64,000 nt of DNA, taken from NCBI GenBank assembly GCA_036365455.1, contig JAWQUS010000023.1, forward strand, positions 1,674,001-1,738,000, read 5' to 3'. Position numbers and translations under genes: made by a program. This document shows, in pieces, positions 30,155 to 40,143 of the stretch. Every line of letters starts with the position of its first letter. Position 1 is the first letter of the stretch. The notes below the pieces were generated by a model, which made no database searches, was not told the origin of the DNA, and worked only from the letters and a program-made list of their open reading frames with translations. This DNA is from Macrosoma leucophasiata. Taxonomy: Eukaryota; Arthropoda; Insecta; Lepidoptera; Hedylidae.

Positions 30155-33100
30155 ATGGCGCTCACATGCAAAGGTAAGCATTTCGTAATATTTATTTTGA
30201 TGTAGAATAGATAAGCCGTAAAAATAACAAATCAAGCAAATTTTGAAATTTAAACATTAATATATTCACAATGTTGCCGAATAAAAAGATATAAAGGACT
30301 AATTATGAATATTATGAATTGATTAACTCAAAAGTTAGCGTAAAAATGTAGTAATTTTATGTTAATTTATCACAGGAATTTATGTAATTGGCGCGAAACG
30401 AACGCCATTTTGCAAATATGGCGGCGCTCTGCGAGAGATGCCAGCAGCACACGTTTTTGCTGCTGCGGCAAAGGATGCAATCTATTCTGCCAGCCTCGAT
30501 CCTGCTGTTGTGGATTGTACAGTTGTCGGGAATGTTAATTTTGTACGTATTCAATCTAATAAGTATCGAGGCAACGATCAAAAGTAATAAATGACAGACA
30601 TTCACTGGTGGTAGAGTTCCAGTGACGGAGCTCGCGGGCGTAGGCACCACCGCATTACCTAATATACTTGCCGCTAAATGGTAGTGTTCAGCACTATCGT
30701 GTTCCGGTCAGGTGGTAATGTACGGCCCTGTAATTTCACAGAGGCATATCACCTAATGCCTCAGGAGTGGCAGCGCATCTGCATTTCGACCTCTGGTCAT
30801 TGTGTGGGTGTCTATAGGCTGCAGTCATCACTTAACATCAATGTGAACTGCATGCTTGTTTGCCACTTTTATTACATAAAAAAATAAAAAAAACCTACTG
30901 TCATATATACAGATATATATTTGTGTAGATATATTCAAATGTTGAAAATTTCAGCTGAGTCAATGCGATGGTGGAAAGACTCCAAGATACTGCGGGCTAT
31001 ATGCTGGTGTGCCAATCGAGAAACCAGCATTGGGTGTCAACAAAGCTTGCGGAAGCGGCTTACAGGCAATTCTAACTGGAGCGTTGGTAAAAATTGCCTT
31101 TATTTATCCTAGAATTATTTAAGACTTTTTTTCTTCTTTTCTTCTTTTTTCTTGATCCGGCAGACGTCATGCCGGCTATGGAAGTCTATAACGATGCCTT
31201 CCTATTAGACCTCTAAATCATTAAAATCGGTCGAGCCATAATCGAGTTTTTGTGAGGGTTGAAGGAGGCAATCAGGGTCACTGTTGAGTTTCAGAGATTA
31301 GAATAAGCAACGGTGCGCTACAGTGGCCTCTAGCACTGCGTCACTGAAGCTCTACTACCAGTATACATATTATACATAACTTTACGCCTGTAATCCCCGA
31401 AGGGGTAGGCAGAGGTAAATGCATGCATTCAAGCATACATGCAAACACCCACGATTCGCCGGTTACGTTTTGGCCCATGTAACAGGTGGCGAGCCTGTTG
31501 ACATCTCTCCGGGCACATTACCAAACTGCGAGGCACTGGGAAACTTCCAGAAAATGGAAAAATCCCAATAGAACCAGAGACAAAGGACTTCACATCATTA
31601 TCCCTGATAACCCCCTACCCGGGAATCGAGGACCTCAGCGTAGTAGTAGTGGCCTGCTACCACTAGGCTACCGAGTTTACCGAGGCAGTTACATATTACA
31701 CGAGTAGTGAAAGGACTATACATACATATTAATTAGTGTTTCTACTCTTATAGGATATTCTAACAGGATCAGCGACAGTATGTCTTACTGGAGGAACAGA
31801 GCTCATGTCCTCTCTACCACTATTAGTAAGAAACGTCAGGTTCGGCACAACTCTTGGCAAATCGTACCAATTGGAAGACCACTTCAAAAATCAATTGATT
31901 GATAGCATAACCGGGTTAAGTTTGCCGAAAATAGCCGAGGATCTGGGACTGAAGTACGGGATAACCCGAGAAGTGGCAGACCAGTATGTTCTAGAGAGCC
32001 ACAAAAAATGGAAAGCAGGTAATTTTGGGACTTGAATTATTAATTATTCGGCCGGTTTTTTAAAGATATGTCAAATTGGAGATGTTAATAAGCTCGCACC
32101 TTCAACATCGGACAAAATCAATAGGCGAATCGTTGATGTTTTTTGCGTGGATACTTCAACGCGTGGAATTACGATACCTCTATTTATCCCTTCGGAGAAT
32201 ACAGGCAACTGACTTGTATTCACCAAAAGGTTAGGCAGAGATAAATCCATGAATTCATGCAAAATATAAAATGTAACAACATCTGCATCTGTAAAGCTAC
32301 AAGCCAGTAAAATTTTGTCAGTAGAATAAGCAGTGGCGCAGCGTGTTAAATTTTGTTCGGGGGCCTTATAAAGGGTCAAGATTTCTAAAACTCTGCCTTA
32401 AATTTTGCTTACGCACGTTGGAAGGCCCCGTAATCCGGAAGAAGGGGGGGGGGACGGGAATGGCTTGGTAAACCTTAATTTATAAGCAGGCGTTTTAATA
32501 CAGATCATGGAGCCGTTCAATAAAAATATATTTTTTAATTCCATTTTTAATTTATCTCTGAATACTCTGTTGTATTAATTTCAGCACAGGACGCAAATGT
32601 ATTTGAAGACGAGCTGACTTCTTTAACGGTTACTGTTAAAAAGAAAGAAATCTTAATCGATAAGGATGATCTATCGATGAATGTAGACGCAGACTATCTA
32701 GCAAAACTACCACGTATACTGGACAACGGCATCCTGGTTACCTCTGGTAATTCTTCTGTATGTAAACTTCTTTATTTTTTCTGATATGGCGCACGAGGCC
32801 CTGTGATACAAGATCCCGGAAAGAAACATTGCATATCGAGGCAACGAAATAGACAATCGGCTAGTTTCCAAGCCAATTTTCGAATAGCATTAACCTCTGC
32901 TGTACACTACCTACGTAACCACTCAAAACTTAATCAAAATGGTCGACAAACGTCACATAGGCAAGGTGGGAAAGAGATAACGCTCTACAGACCCGAAATA
33001 AGCCGAAGTCTGGTTCCTGAGGTCGATGCCGACCCTAATCGTGAACCTATGTCTTACGTGTCCCTCCTCCGCAGCGCCCTAATCCGAAGTTCGGACCCAC

Positions 33101-36100
33101 AGGCAGTTGCACTAATTTATATTCACGCTGGAGCGCCTTACGAGCTCGCCGATTGCCCGGTGAAGTAGACTAGTGCCGTCTCGAGACGTGCCGCATATAT
33201 AAGTCCGTCCCAAAAAAGAAAAACAAGTAACCAAGTTTTTATTGAGCGACTTACCTATATGTTTTATAATTTCTTGATTATTGGTTTGCACTTTCATGTT
33301 TTTTTATCTGCTGCTTAAAACCAAGATTTGGAAATATCGTTTTCTGTACAGGAACAACTAAGGGTATTATCGGGATTCTGGAACATATTTCTGCAATACC
33401 TTCTGCAATATCTTGCACCTTCGATCCTCTTACAGGCTCCAGCAGACGGCGCGTCAGCTTTAATTCTAGCTAACGAGGAATCAATAAAAGCGCATAATCT
33501 AGCTCCACTAGCTAGAGTGACGGGCTGGGCTCGGGTGGGGGTGGACCCTGCTGATACTGGGCTAGCAGCTGTGCAAGCTGTGAGGAAACTGTTGGAAGTT
33601 ACCAGAGTTGATGTGAAAGATGTCGATCTTTTTGAGGTTAGTACCCATTTGGTCTCCCTTGGCAGCCGCGTAAATATGATATTAAAATGAATATTTATGC
33701 TGTGAGCTATCAGCGCTTGCAATGACATTCTACACAGAATATCATTGTGCGCTTGTAACATTATACCATAAGTCTGTTTGAGCATTTTTCACCTACATAA
33801 GTCCGATTAAAATCTTCAGAGAGACAGGGCGGGTGGTAGGCATTGACCCTGCTCTATGCTGGGCTAGCAGCTGTGCAAGCTGTAAGTTGTTGGAAATTAC
33901 TAGACGTGCCAGATGCCGATCTTTTAGTTTAAGTAATTATTCTATTAGGTTGGGGAAAAAGTTTCTTCGCATTTTTTAAGATAATTCAAAACATTTTTTG
34001 ATATAGTTAATTTAAATTTAACTAAAGTATGTATGTACCATTTTGTTCGATAATCTTGTAGGTAGGGACATGATCCCATTGCTATAAAAATTTTGGGACT
34101 TCTCATCAAAATACCGCGACAAGTGGATTTGAGGCAGTCCTCTCGTGATGTTAACCTAACATTGCATAAAGAATTCTGAAGAGACCGAAACAGGTGGAAA
34201 TCTGAAGGTGCAAGGTCAGGACTATACGGCGGATGCATTAATACCTCCCAGCCAAACTCTCTTATTTATTGCTGAGTGGCTATAGATGTGTGAGGTCTAG
34301 CGTTATCATGATGAAACACCACACCCCTTCTGTTGATCAATTCCGGCCGCTTTCTCTCAACTTCTTGCTTTAATCTCATCAGTTGTTCGCAGTAGAGTTC
34401 AGAATCGATAGTCCTGCCTGGTGGTAAAAGCTCATAATGAATAATGCCCTTCCAATCCCACCACACACACAACATCACCTTATTGCGGGTTAACCCGGGT
34501 TTCGCCAGTCTGTGAAGCCTGACCGGCCTTTGACCACGACCTTTTTCGCACGTTCTTGTCGTACGTGATCCACTTTTCATCACCAGTTATCAGCTTCTTC
34601 AAAAATGATTCGGTTTCATTACGTCGTAATAAAGCATCACAAATGAGTACACGGTTCATTAGGTTTCTTTCAGTGAGCTCGTGAGGTACCCAAATATCGA
34701 GCTTTTTTTTGTACCCAGCTTTTTTCAAATGCGCCAAAACTGTTTTGTGATCAATTCTCAGTTCTTCAGCTACGTCGTAACTACTGATATGTCGATCTTG
34801 CTCCACTTTTTTAAAAATGGCATCCATTTTATCCGTAATAGGGCGACCAGAGCGAGGTGCATCTTTGACATCAAAATTTCCGGATTGAAAGCGCTTAAAC
34901 CAAATTTCTGCTACTCTCACAGACACTGCACTAGGTCCATAAACATCGCAATTGTTTTTAGCGGCTTGCGTTGCATTTTTACCTTTTTTGTAGTAAAATT
35001 TTAAAATGTATGGAAGAAATTCCATTAGATTCACTCATCTTGACAGTACGAAAAACAAATGAAAATCACACATTTGCCTAATTTGAATTTGGAATTATGT
35101 TCTTTAAAATTTTAACTTTCAATGATACCAAAACCAGCCAGATACAAATACTACAGCCAAAGAGATTTTATTACAAGTTCATACATACTATAATGCGAAA
35201 AGACTTTTTCCCCAACCTATTATGATTGGAACTTGAAACGGATTTCGGTACGAATAGGGAGGTAATATAATGGTATGTTACTAAAACCGAACACATGTAC
35301 AATATAAAATTAAGCTTCTTACGACGCGTTTTACAAACACTATAAAACAGAAATTGAACTATTCTTTGTATTACAATTGAATGATAATTGGACAGTACCT
35401 ATGTTATAAACATTGACATGATGTATATTCCTACAACAGGTAAACGAGACATTCGCGCCTCAACTCCTGGCGACTGTCCAAGAGCTGAAGATCGAGCAGG
35501 ACAAAGTGAACGCGAGTGGCGGCGCCTTGGTCGTGGGACACCCGGTGGCCGCCACTGGTGCTAGAATGGCCACCCATCTTGTGCACCAGCTCAAGTAAGG
35601 GATACCTAACATACTTATATTTTTAATGCAAATGAAGTAGACAGAACTTGGAAGACTCCACTGCCCACAAGTGGAGGAGTATTCTGCCGCAAGTGCTAGG
35701 CAGTTAAGTAGTAGGTAGGTAAGTAGTAGTAACTCGGGGTGGGCAGCGATAAAACTACCGCCACTACGATCGCCACTCCGCATGCCAAGTGGAAACTTTT
35801 CGATCTGCTTTTGTAACTTAGAGAAATCGATTGGGTTTCAGCAGAGGTAGCAGGTTCAAACCTGCCCAATGCCCCTAGTTTTTTTTTCCATTTTTTAATA
35901 TTTTTTCTTACTGTTTTATGACTGCTCGGTATATCACTGGTCTATAACTGCCTCGGTAGCCTAGTGGTAGCAGGCCACTACTACTACTACGCTGAGGTCC
36001 TGGGTTCGATTCCCGGGTAGGGAGTTATCAGAGATAATGGTGTAAAGTCTTTTCTCTGGTTCTATTGGGATTTTTCTATTTTCTGGAAATTTCCCCGTAC

Positions 36101-36640
36101 CTCGAAGTTTGGTATGTGCCCGGAGATGTCAACAGGCTCGCCACCTGTTACATGGGCCAAAACGTAACCGGCGAATCGTGGGTGTTGGCATGTATGCTTG
36201 AATGCATGCATTTACCTCTGCCTACCCTTTCGGGGATTACAGGCGTGAAGTTACGTTTTTTTTATGTCATTATGTGGCAAATAAGCATACAGTTCAAGTT
36301 GGTGGCGAGTGGCTCTACTTAAAACCAGAGATTTAAAGTAGATGCGTTGCCACTCCTGTTGTTCTATGTTGTTGTGCCTCTATGCAGAAAATTACTGGGC
36401 CGTACATAACTAACTGACCGGAACAGGATAGCGCCATTCAGGAGCAAGAAGATAAGGTAATGCCGTGGTTCCTACGCCCGCGAGTTCAGTCACTGGAGCT
36501 TTATCATCAGTAAAACATTCACTTGTTTTACATATACATACATTATTTGTTTTTTCAGTCGTCGCAATGGTAAACGTGGAATAGCTGCGTCTAGTTGCGG
36601 CGGAGGCCAAGGTGTAGCCGTAATGTTTGAAAATGTATAA
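30155..36640 (+). CDS. Diverged thiolase-like paralogue, tandem copy 3
   Basis: Third member of the cluster, with an open 397-residue frame over exons 30155-30173, 30376-30542, 30955-31086, 31754-32018, 32585-32757, 33436-33636, 35440-35594 and 36559-36640, and the same phases as copies 1 and 2. It keeps the nucleophile Cys94 (NKACGSG) and His353 (VVGHP), and the Asn of the NEAF-like motif (here NETF). In exon 8 the ungapped alignment places Ser383 where copies 1 and 2 have the catalytic Cys, and Cys384 where they have Ile. The [13 protein letters not shown] loop is replaced by DPADTGLAAVQAV. Third positions are A/T rich compared with copy 1. It may be a thiolase with altered chemistry, a non-catalytic paralogue, or an early pseudogene without stops; intact splice sites and frame favour a used gene. 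Confidence 0.88.
30604..30887 (+). repeat. Family A copy, full length
   Basis: Intron 2 of thiolase copy 3, near consensus, with an A-rich tail. Confidence 0.85.
31330..31366 (-). repeat. Family A 5' end fragment
   Basis: CTCTAGCACTGCGTCACTGAAGCTCTACTACCAGT; abuts the SINE C copy that follows. Confidence 0.5.
31375..31692 (-). mobile_element. SINE family C, near full length
   Basis: Inverted copy in intron 3 of thiolase copy 3. The B box is damaged by a small deletion near 31620-31630. Confidence 0.82.
32823..33010. mobile_element. Family K MITE
   Basis: Inverted motifs CATTGCATATCGAGGCAACG... and ...GAGATAACGCTCTACAGAC are shared with 37440-37660 and 55560-55770. It lies in intron 5 of thiolase copy 3. 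Confidence 0.6.
33135..33205 (+). repeat. Family G repeat fragment
   Basis: CCGATTGCCCGGTGAAGTAG...CCGTCTCGAGACGTGCCGC. Confidence 0.6.
33823..33929 (+). pseudogene. Relic duplicate of thiolase copy 3 exon 6
   Basis: ACCCTGCT....GCTGGGCTAGCAGCTGTGCAAGCTGT and the following GTTGGAAATTACTAGA...GATGCCGATCTTTT match the second half of exon 6 (33530-33633), about 200 bp downstream of it. Small deletions and a stop-containing frame show it is dead. A mariner has landed just after it. Confidence 0.82.
33948..35217 (-). mobile_element. Mariner copy 2 (DD34D), transposase disabled
   Basis: The same family as 16515-17797, in the same orientation, 1,270 bp, with TA at 33946-33947 and 35218-35219. The minus-strand transposase reads openly for its N-terminal half (34480-35034, including TGDEKWITYD). 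A 2-bp loss near 34505 and further small losses near 34255 and 34050 then shift it between frames, although HHDNARPHTS and YSPDLAPSDFHLF are still encoded. Its N-terminal half is better preserved than in copy 1. Confidence 0.92.
35636..35800. repeat. Family J repeat, tentative
   Basis: GACTCCACTGCCCACAAGTGGAGGAGTATTCT contains a small hairpin. The AAACTACCGCCACTACGATCGCCA segment is shared with 27436-27460. Confidence 0.45.
35947..36262 (+). mobile_element. SINE family C, full length, plus strand
   Basis: The best copy for seeing the layout: ACTGCCTCGGTAGCCTAGTG at the head, B box GGGTTCGATTCCCGG at about 36002-36016, and a GTTACG plus T8 tail. It lies in intron 7 of thiolase copy 3 and is directly followed by an inverted family A copy. 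Confidence 0.9.
36263..36513 (-). repeat. Family A copy, inverted
   Basis: Diverged but nearly full length, ending TTTATCATCAGT shortly before exon 8 of thiolase copy 3. Confidence 0.75.
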
Positions 36641-36652
36641 GAATCTTGGCAA

Positions 36653-36658
36653 AATAAA
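36653..36658 (+). terminator. Candidate poly(A) signal of thiolase copy 3
   Basis: AATAAA only 12 bases after the stop codon; a second lies at 36729-36734. Both give a much shorter 3' UTR than in copies 1 and 2. Confidence 0.45.
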
Positions 36659-36756
36659 ATATTCAAACAAAAATTTGAAAAGAAATGTCCAAAGTCCTAT
36701 GAAATATTATCTACGTAAACAGAACTGAAATAAAGACTTGACGGACTTAGACCAGC

Positions 36757-36976
36757 GGCAGAGAATATATAATATTACGTATTAGAATGGACACTTCGAC
36801 GTCGCGCCCGATTTTCCCGCCTCACCCAACCTCCTCCCCTCTTATGGGAAACGTTTGGTATTCTCTACGTGCTACGCACACAGATGCACGTGTAAATACA
36901 CGTCACTGATTGATGTCTGTGTAACAGAGACCAAATTAAGCGTTTGTATGGAATTTTGGCGGAGTGTCCGCGGCGT
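36757..36976 (+). mobile_element. Family B element
   Basis: A full copy from CAGAGAATATATAAT to GTGTCCGCGGCG. A further CATATTCTCTG at 36986-36996 is the inverse of its own start, so the right side may hold a second terminus. Confidence 0.75.
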
Positions 36977-36998
36977 TCCAGTTGCATATTCTCTGCTA

Positions 36999-37095
36999 GC
37001 GGTGAGATAAGACCGCTCAATTCAAGACGCGGGTACGATCCGAACCGGGACAAATGTTTGTATGTCCGGCAGATATTTATTTCGCAATGTAATCT
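36999..37095 (+). mobile_element. SINE family E fragment
   Basis: AGCGGTGAGATAAGACCGCT...GCGGGTACGATCCGAACCGGGACAAATGTTTGTATG keeps the family E order, with a damaged B box. Confidence 0.55.
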
Positions 37096-37439
37096 CATAT
37101 ATTGTTATTAGAATGTAGTGGTATATTTGTATTAAGTTGTATCGTTGATTTTTATATGTTATTAAAGTTGTTATATTTCATGTTTTTTTTTACACTACAT
37201 GTCTGCTTTAGGCAAGTTGACCTGCCTGTCGTCACTCTGTCGACACTTGACAAGCACTTTGTAATACATTGCTGTTTTCCCATAATGATGGTAATTATAA
37301 CGTTACTCTAAACCAGCAATATACTTCATACTCTCTGTCAAATAGTTGACCGAGCCACTTAATGTCCTCTGGGCTGTGTTGAGTGCGTCATAAACAATCA
37401 CCAGCAGGTAGTCTGTATCCAACTTAAAATATTTCACAT

Positions 37440-37665
37440 CGACTTTAGGAAGGAGACTTCGGCTTATTTCGGGTCTTTAGAGCGTTATCTCTTTCGCACA
37501 TTAGCTGTGTCAGATTGTCGACAACTCGACTATTTGATCAAGTTTTGACCAATACCGGACTATCAGTGCTTACGTAGGCAGTGTGCAAAGGTAACGCTTT
37601 ACGAAGTCGAAGCTAGTTGATTGTCTCTTTCGTAGGCTCGATGTGCGATGTTCCTACTAACTACT
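37440..37665. mobile_element. Family K MITE
   Basis: AGAGCGTTATCTCTTTCGCA and TAACGCTTTACGAAGTCGAAGCTAGTTGATTGTCTC are shared with the copy at 55560-55770. A short GAGCGTTATCTC palindromic motif recurs in all three copies. Confidence 0.6.
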
Positions 37666-37762
37666 AGGTTACTATACAATTATTACTGAAGTTCCTGTTG
37701 ACATAAACACTTAGGTACCACAATAGCAACAACTATCTATACAAATAAATAAAATAATTAAT

Positions 37763-38055
37763 ACTGGTGGTAGAGCTCGAGTGACGGAGCTCGCGGGCGT
37801 AGGCACCACCGCATTACCTAATATACTTGCCGCTAAATGGTAGTGTTCAGCACTATCGTGTTCCGGTCAGGTGGTAATGTAGGGCTCTGTAATTTCTGGC
37901 ACAGAGGCATAACACCTAATGCATCAGGAGTGGCAGCGCATCTGCATTTTGACCTCTGGTCATTGTGTGGGTGTCTATAGGCTGCAGTCATCACTTAACA
38001 TCAATGTGAACTGCATGGTTGTTTGCCACTTTTATTACATAAAAAAAAAAAAAAA
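37763..38055 (+). repeat. Family A copy, full length with long A-run
   Basis: Near consensus, ending in 15 A residues; intergenic between thiolase copy 3 and BRK1. Confidence 0.87.
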
Positions 38056-38149
38056 TTGGATTGTCTGTTTGTAATATTAAAATAACCGCTATTTACTAAA
38101 TGCATATGTATACACAGTACATATGCCAAAACAACATATTTTACAATTA

Positions 38150-38322
38150 TAGTCTGTCTGTCTGTTTGTTCCCGCTAATCTCGGGAACGGCTGGACCGAT
38201 TTTGATGGGACTTTCACTGGCAGATAGCTTATGTAATAAGGATGTAATAATAACTTCCTTCGTCGGGGTAGGTACTGAACAATCATAAAATCTCACGCGG
38301 ACGAAGTCGCGGGCACAGCTAG
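38150..38322 (+). mobile_element. Non-autonomous Helitron-like element
   Basis: Contains CTCGGGAACGGCTGGACCGATTTTGATGGGACTTTCACT and ends CGCGGACGAAGTCGCGGGCACAGCTAG before a T, the hairpin-plus-CTAG ending of lepidopteran Helitron-derived repeats. The 5' end is not precise. Confidence 0.7.
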
Positions 38323-38899
38323 TGGCAAATCAAACAGCATGATGTAGGTATATTTTTCATGTACCACATAATATTTTATGAGTCCAACTTACATAATAGA
38401 TCTACAACTAAACTTAACAGCTAGGTACACAATAACATTAATAATATGCATCGACATAACATACACACATTCATGATCATCAAGATCGGCCTTAAATTCA
38501 GTATCATATTAGAAATTGAATGAACGTAGTAGAGACGTATGTGCATTGTAATTTTTATGGTTGCATACTTTAAAATGAATAAAATGGAACCCCTTATAGG
38601 ATCACTTGGTTATCAGTATGTCTGTCTGTCAACCTTTTTTCTCAGGAGTATGTGGAGGTTTCGATTTAAATTAATACCAAATATTCAAGTACGAATTCCT
38701 AAGGGGCTCCTTCCTTACTCGATCTTGGCCGCTTTTATAGGTCAGGCTTTCAACTATGAGACTACATTAGCATCTAACTGGAATACAGAAGCACTGAACT
38801 TCATTGAAATACAATAAATATATTTAATAAGCAGTATTTATACCGGCAGTGTCATTAAAATAATTCTTTACAACCATTCTATAGAAAAGCAATGGTAGT

Positions 38900-38962
38900 A
38901 ATCTGCGTCCGCGGATTGTCCGGCAAAGTAGATTAGTGTCATCTCGAAAAGAGCCGCCTGGG
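38900..38962 (+). repeat. Family G repeat fragment
   Basis: Diverged GATTGTCCGGCAAAGTAGATTAGTG...GCCGCCTGG segment. Confidence 0.5.
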
Positions 38963-39351
38963 GAAGCTCAATTAAAAGAATAAAAACCTACTGTCTTTCT
39001 CAGTAACATACCTTCAATCGAGTATCTCCCCCAAAAAAGGGGAGAGACTCGTGCCCAGCAGTGGGACGTTTAATGGGTTGCCATTATTATTATTATACCT
39101 TCAATAACTGGAAATTGTGTAAGGTTTTTATTTGCAGGTATGGCTTTTAAACACAATAATTACAACTGCAGATCTTTCATACAACGCATATTTTTGTGCA
39201 CATAAGTTATGTACTTAATTACTAAAATATTTTTCCATAAATTTAAAACATAAGATCTAACATAGAAAGTTTCATTTCACCACTAAAATACATACATAAT
39301 TCTATACTATATTGCTACATAATGTATTATGAAAAGGTCAGTCACGTCAGT

Positions 39352-39607
39352 CAGTGCCGGCGTTAGGGGCGACGGCCCAGGGCGCCAAATTTCAGGGGGC
39401 GATCGGTCGCGGTGGGAACCCCGTTACTAGTACGCGCGGTGGATGGTGGGGTAAGCTAAACTAGCGACCGTAACGCTAAAGAAAAGATGAAATTATTAAT
39501 TCGCATTTACATTGATTCAGCAAAAATTAATACTCGATTTTGTTTTCCTTAAGTGGGCGCCACAATATTCTTGCCCGGGGTGTAGATAATAAATAACACC
39601 GACACTG
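39352..39607. mobile_element. hAT-like MITE, 256 bp
   Basis: CAGTGCCGGCGTTAGGGGCG and ATAACACCGACACTG are inverted ends. The flanks ACGTCAGT and ACTACAGT agree at six of eight bases, a weak sign of an 8-bp duplication. Confidence 0.6.
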
Positions 39608-40143
39608 ACTACAGTTGAAGGCTTAAATGTTTTTGGATGATTGGAAACTTCTTTGATAGTATATATGTATGTTTAACTATGTTTCAATGAGACTATTTAA
39701 TAATCAAGCAATTCATTTGCATAATAAATGTTATAAAATTATGATCAGGGGATACTTCTTTCTTTCTTCTTTATACTATGGCTTCTACCTCGGTTTGGGT
39801 AATTCTGCCAAATTCTGGTGACTAAGGACTTTTTACTTGTGCCTTATTACAATAGAATAAGGCAAACATGTATTATGTATCTCAGTTGACATCAATTTTG
39901 ATAACCACTTTACAATACATTGCTGTTTTGGTATAACGTGATAATTACAATCATTTTAAGACAACAGTAGTGTACTGTAAAATGGATTTCAAGTTAACAA
40001 CCACTGAGTTACAGAATATGCCCGCTGGCCATGTGATGGAAAGTGGTTATTGTTGACTATGATCATTGGCAACATCAGAGGAATTGTGACATTTACTAAA
40101 CTTTGAATGAACAATTGACTTATTGTGTTTAGACTGTGTATTG
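39608..40143. other. Sequence 3' of BRK1
   Basis: AT-rich; it should contain the 3' UTR of the minus-strand BRK1 gene. No poly(A) signal could be assigned with confidence and no other gene was seen. Confidence 0.35.

Noticed and set aside
32803..33168. 121-residue open frame in thiolase copy 3 intron 5
   Set aside because: It is composed of a family K MITE and a family G fragment.
35947..36020. tRNA gene-like sequence with A and B boxes
   Set aside because: The same head recurs with a constant ~310-bp body and tail, so it is a SINE; no cloverleaf acceptor stem is evident.
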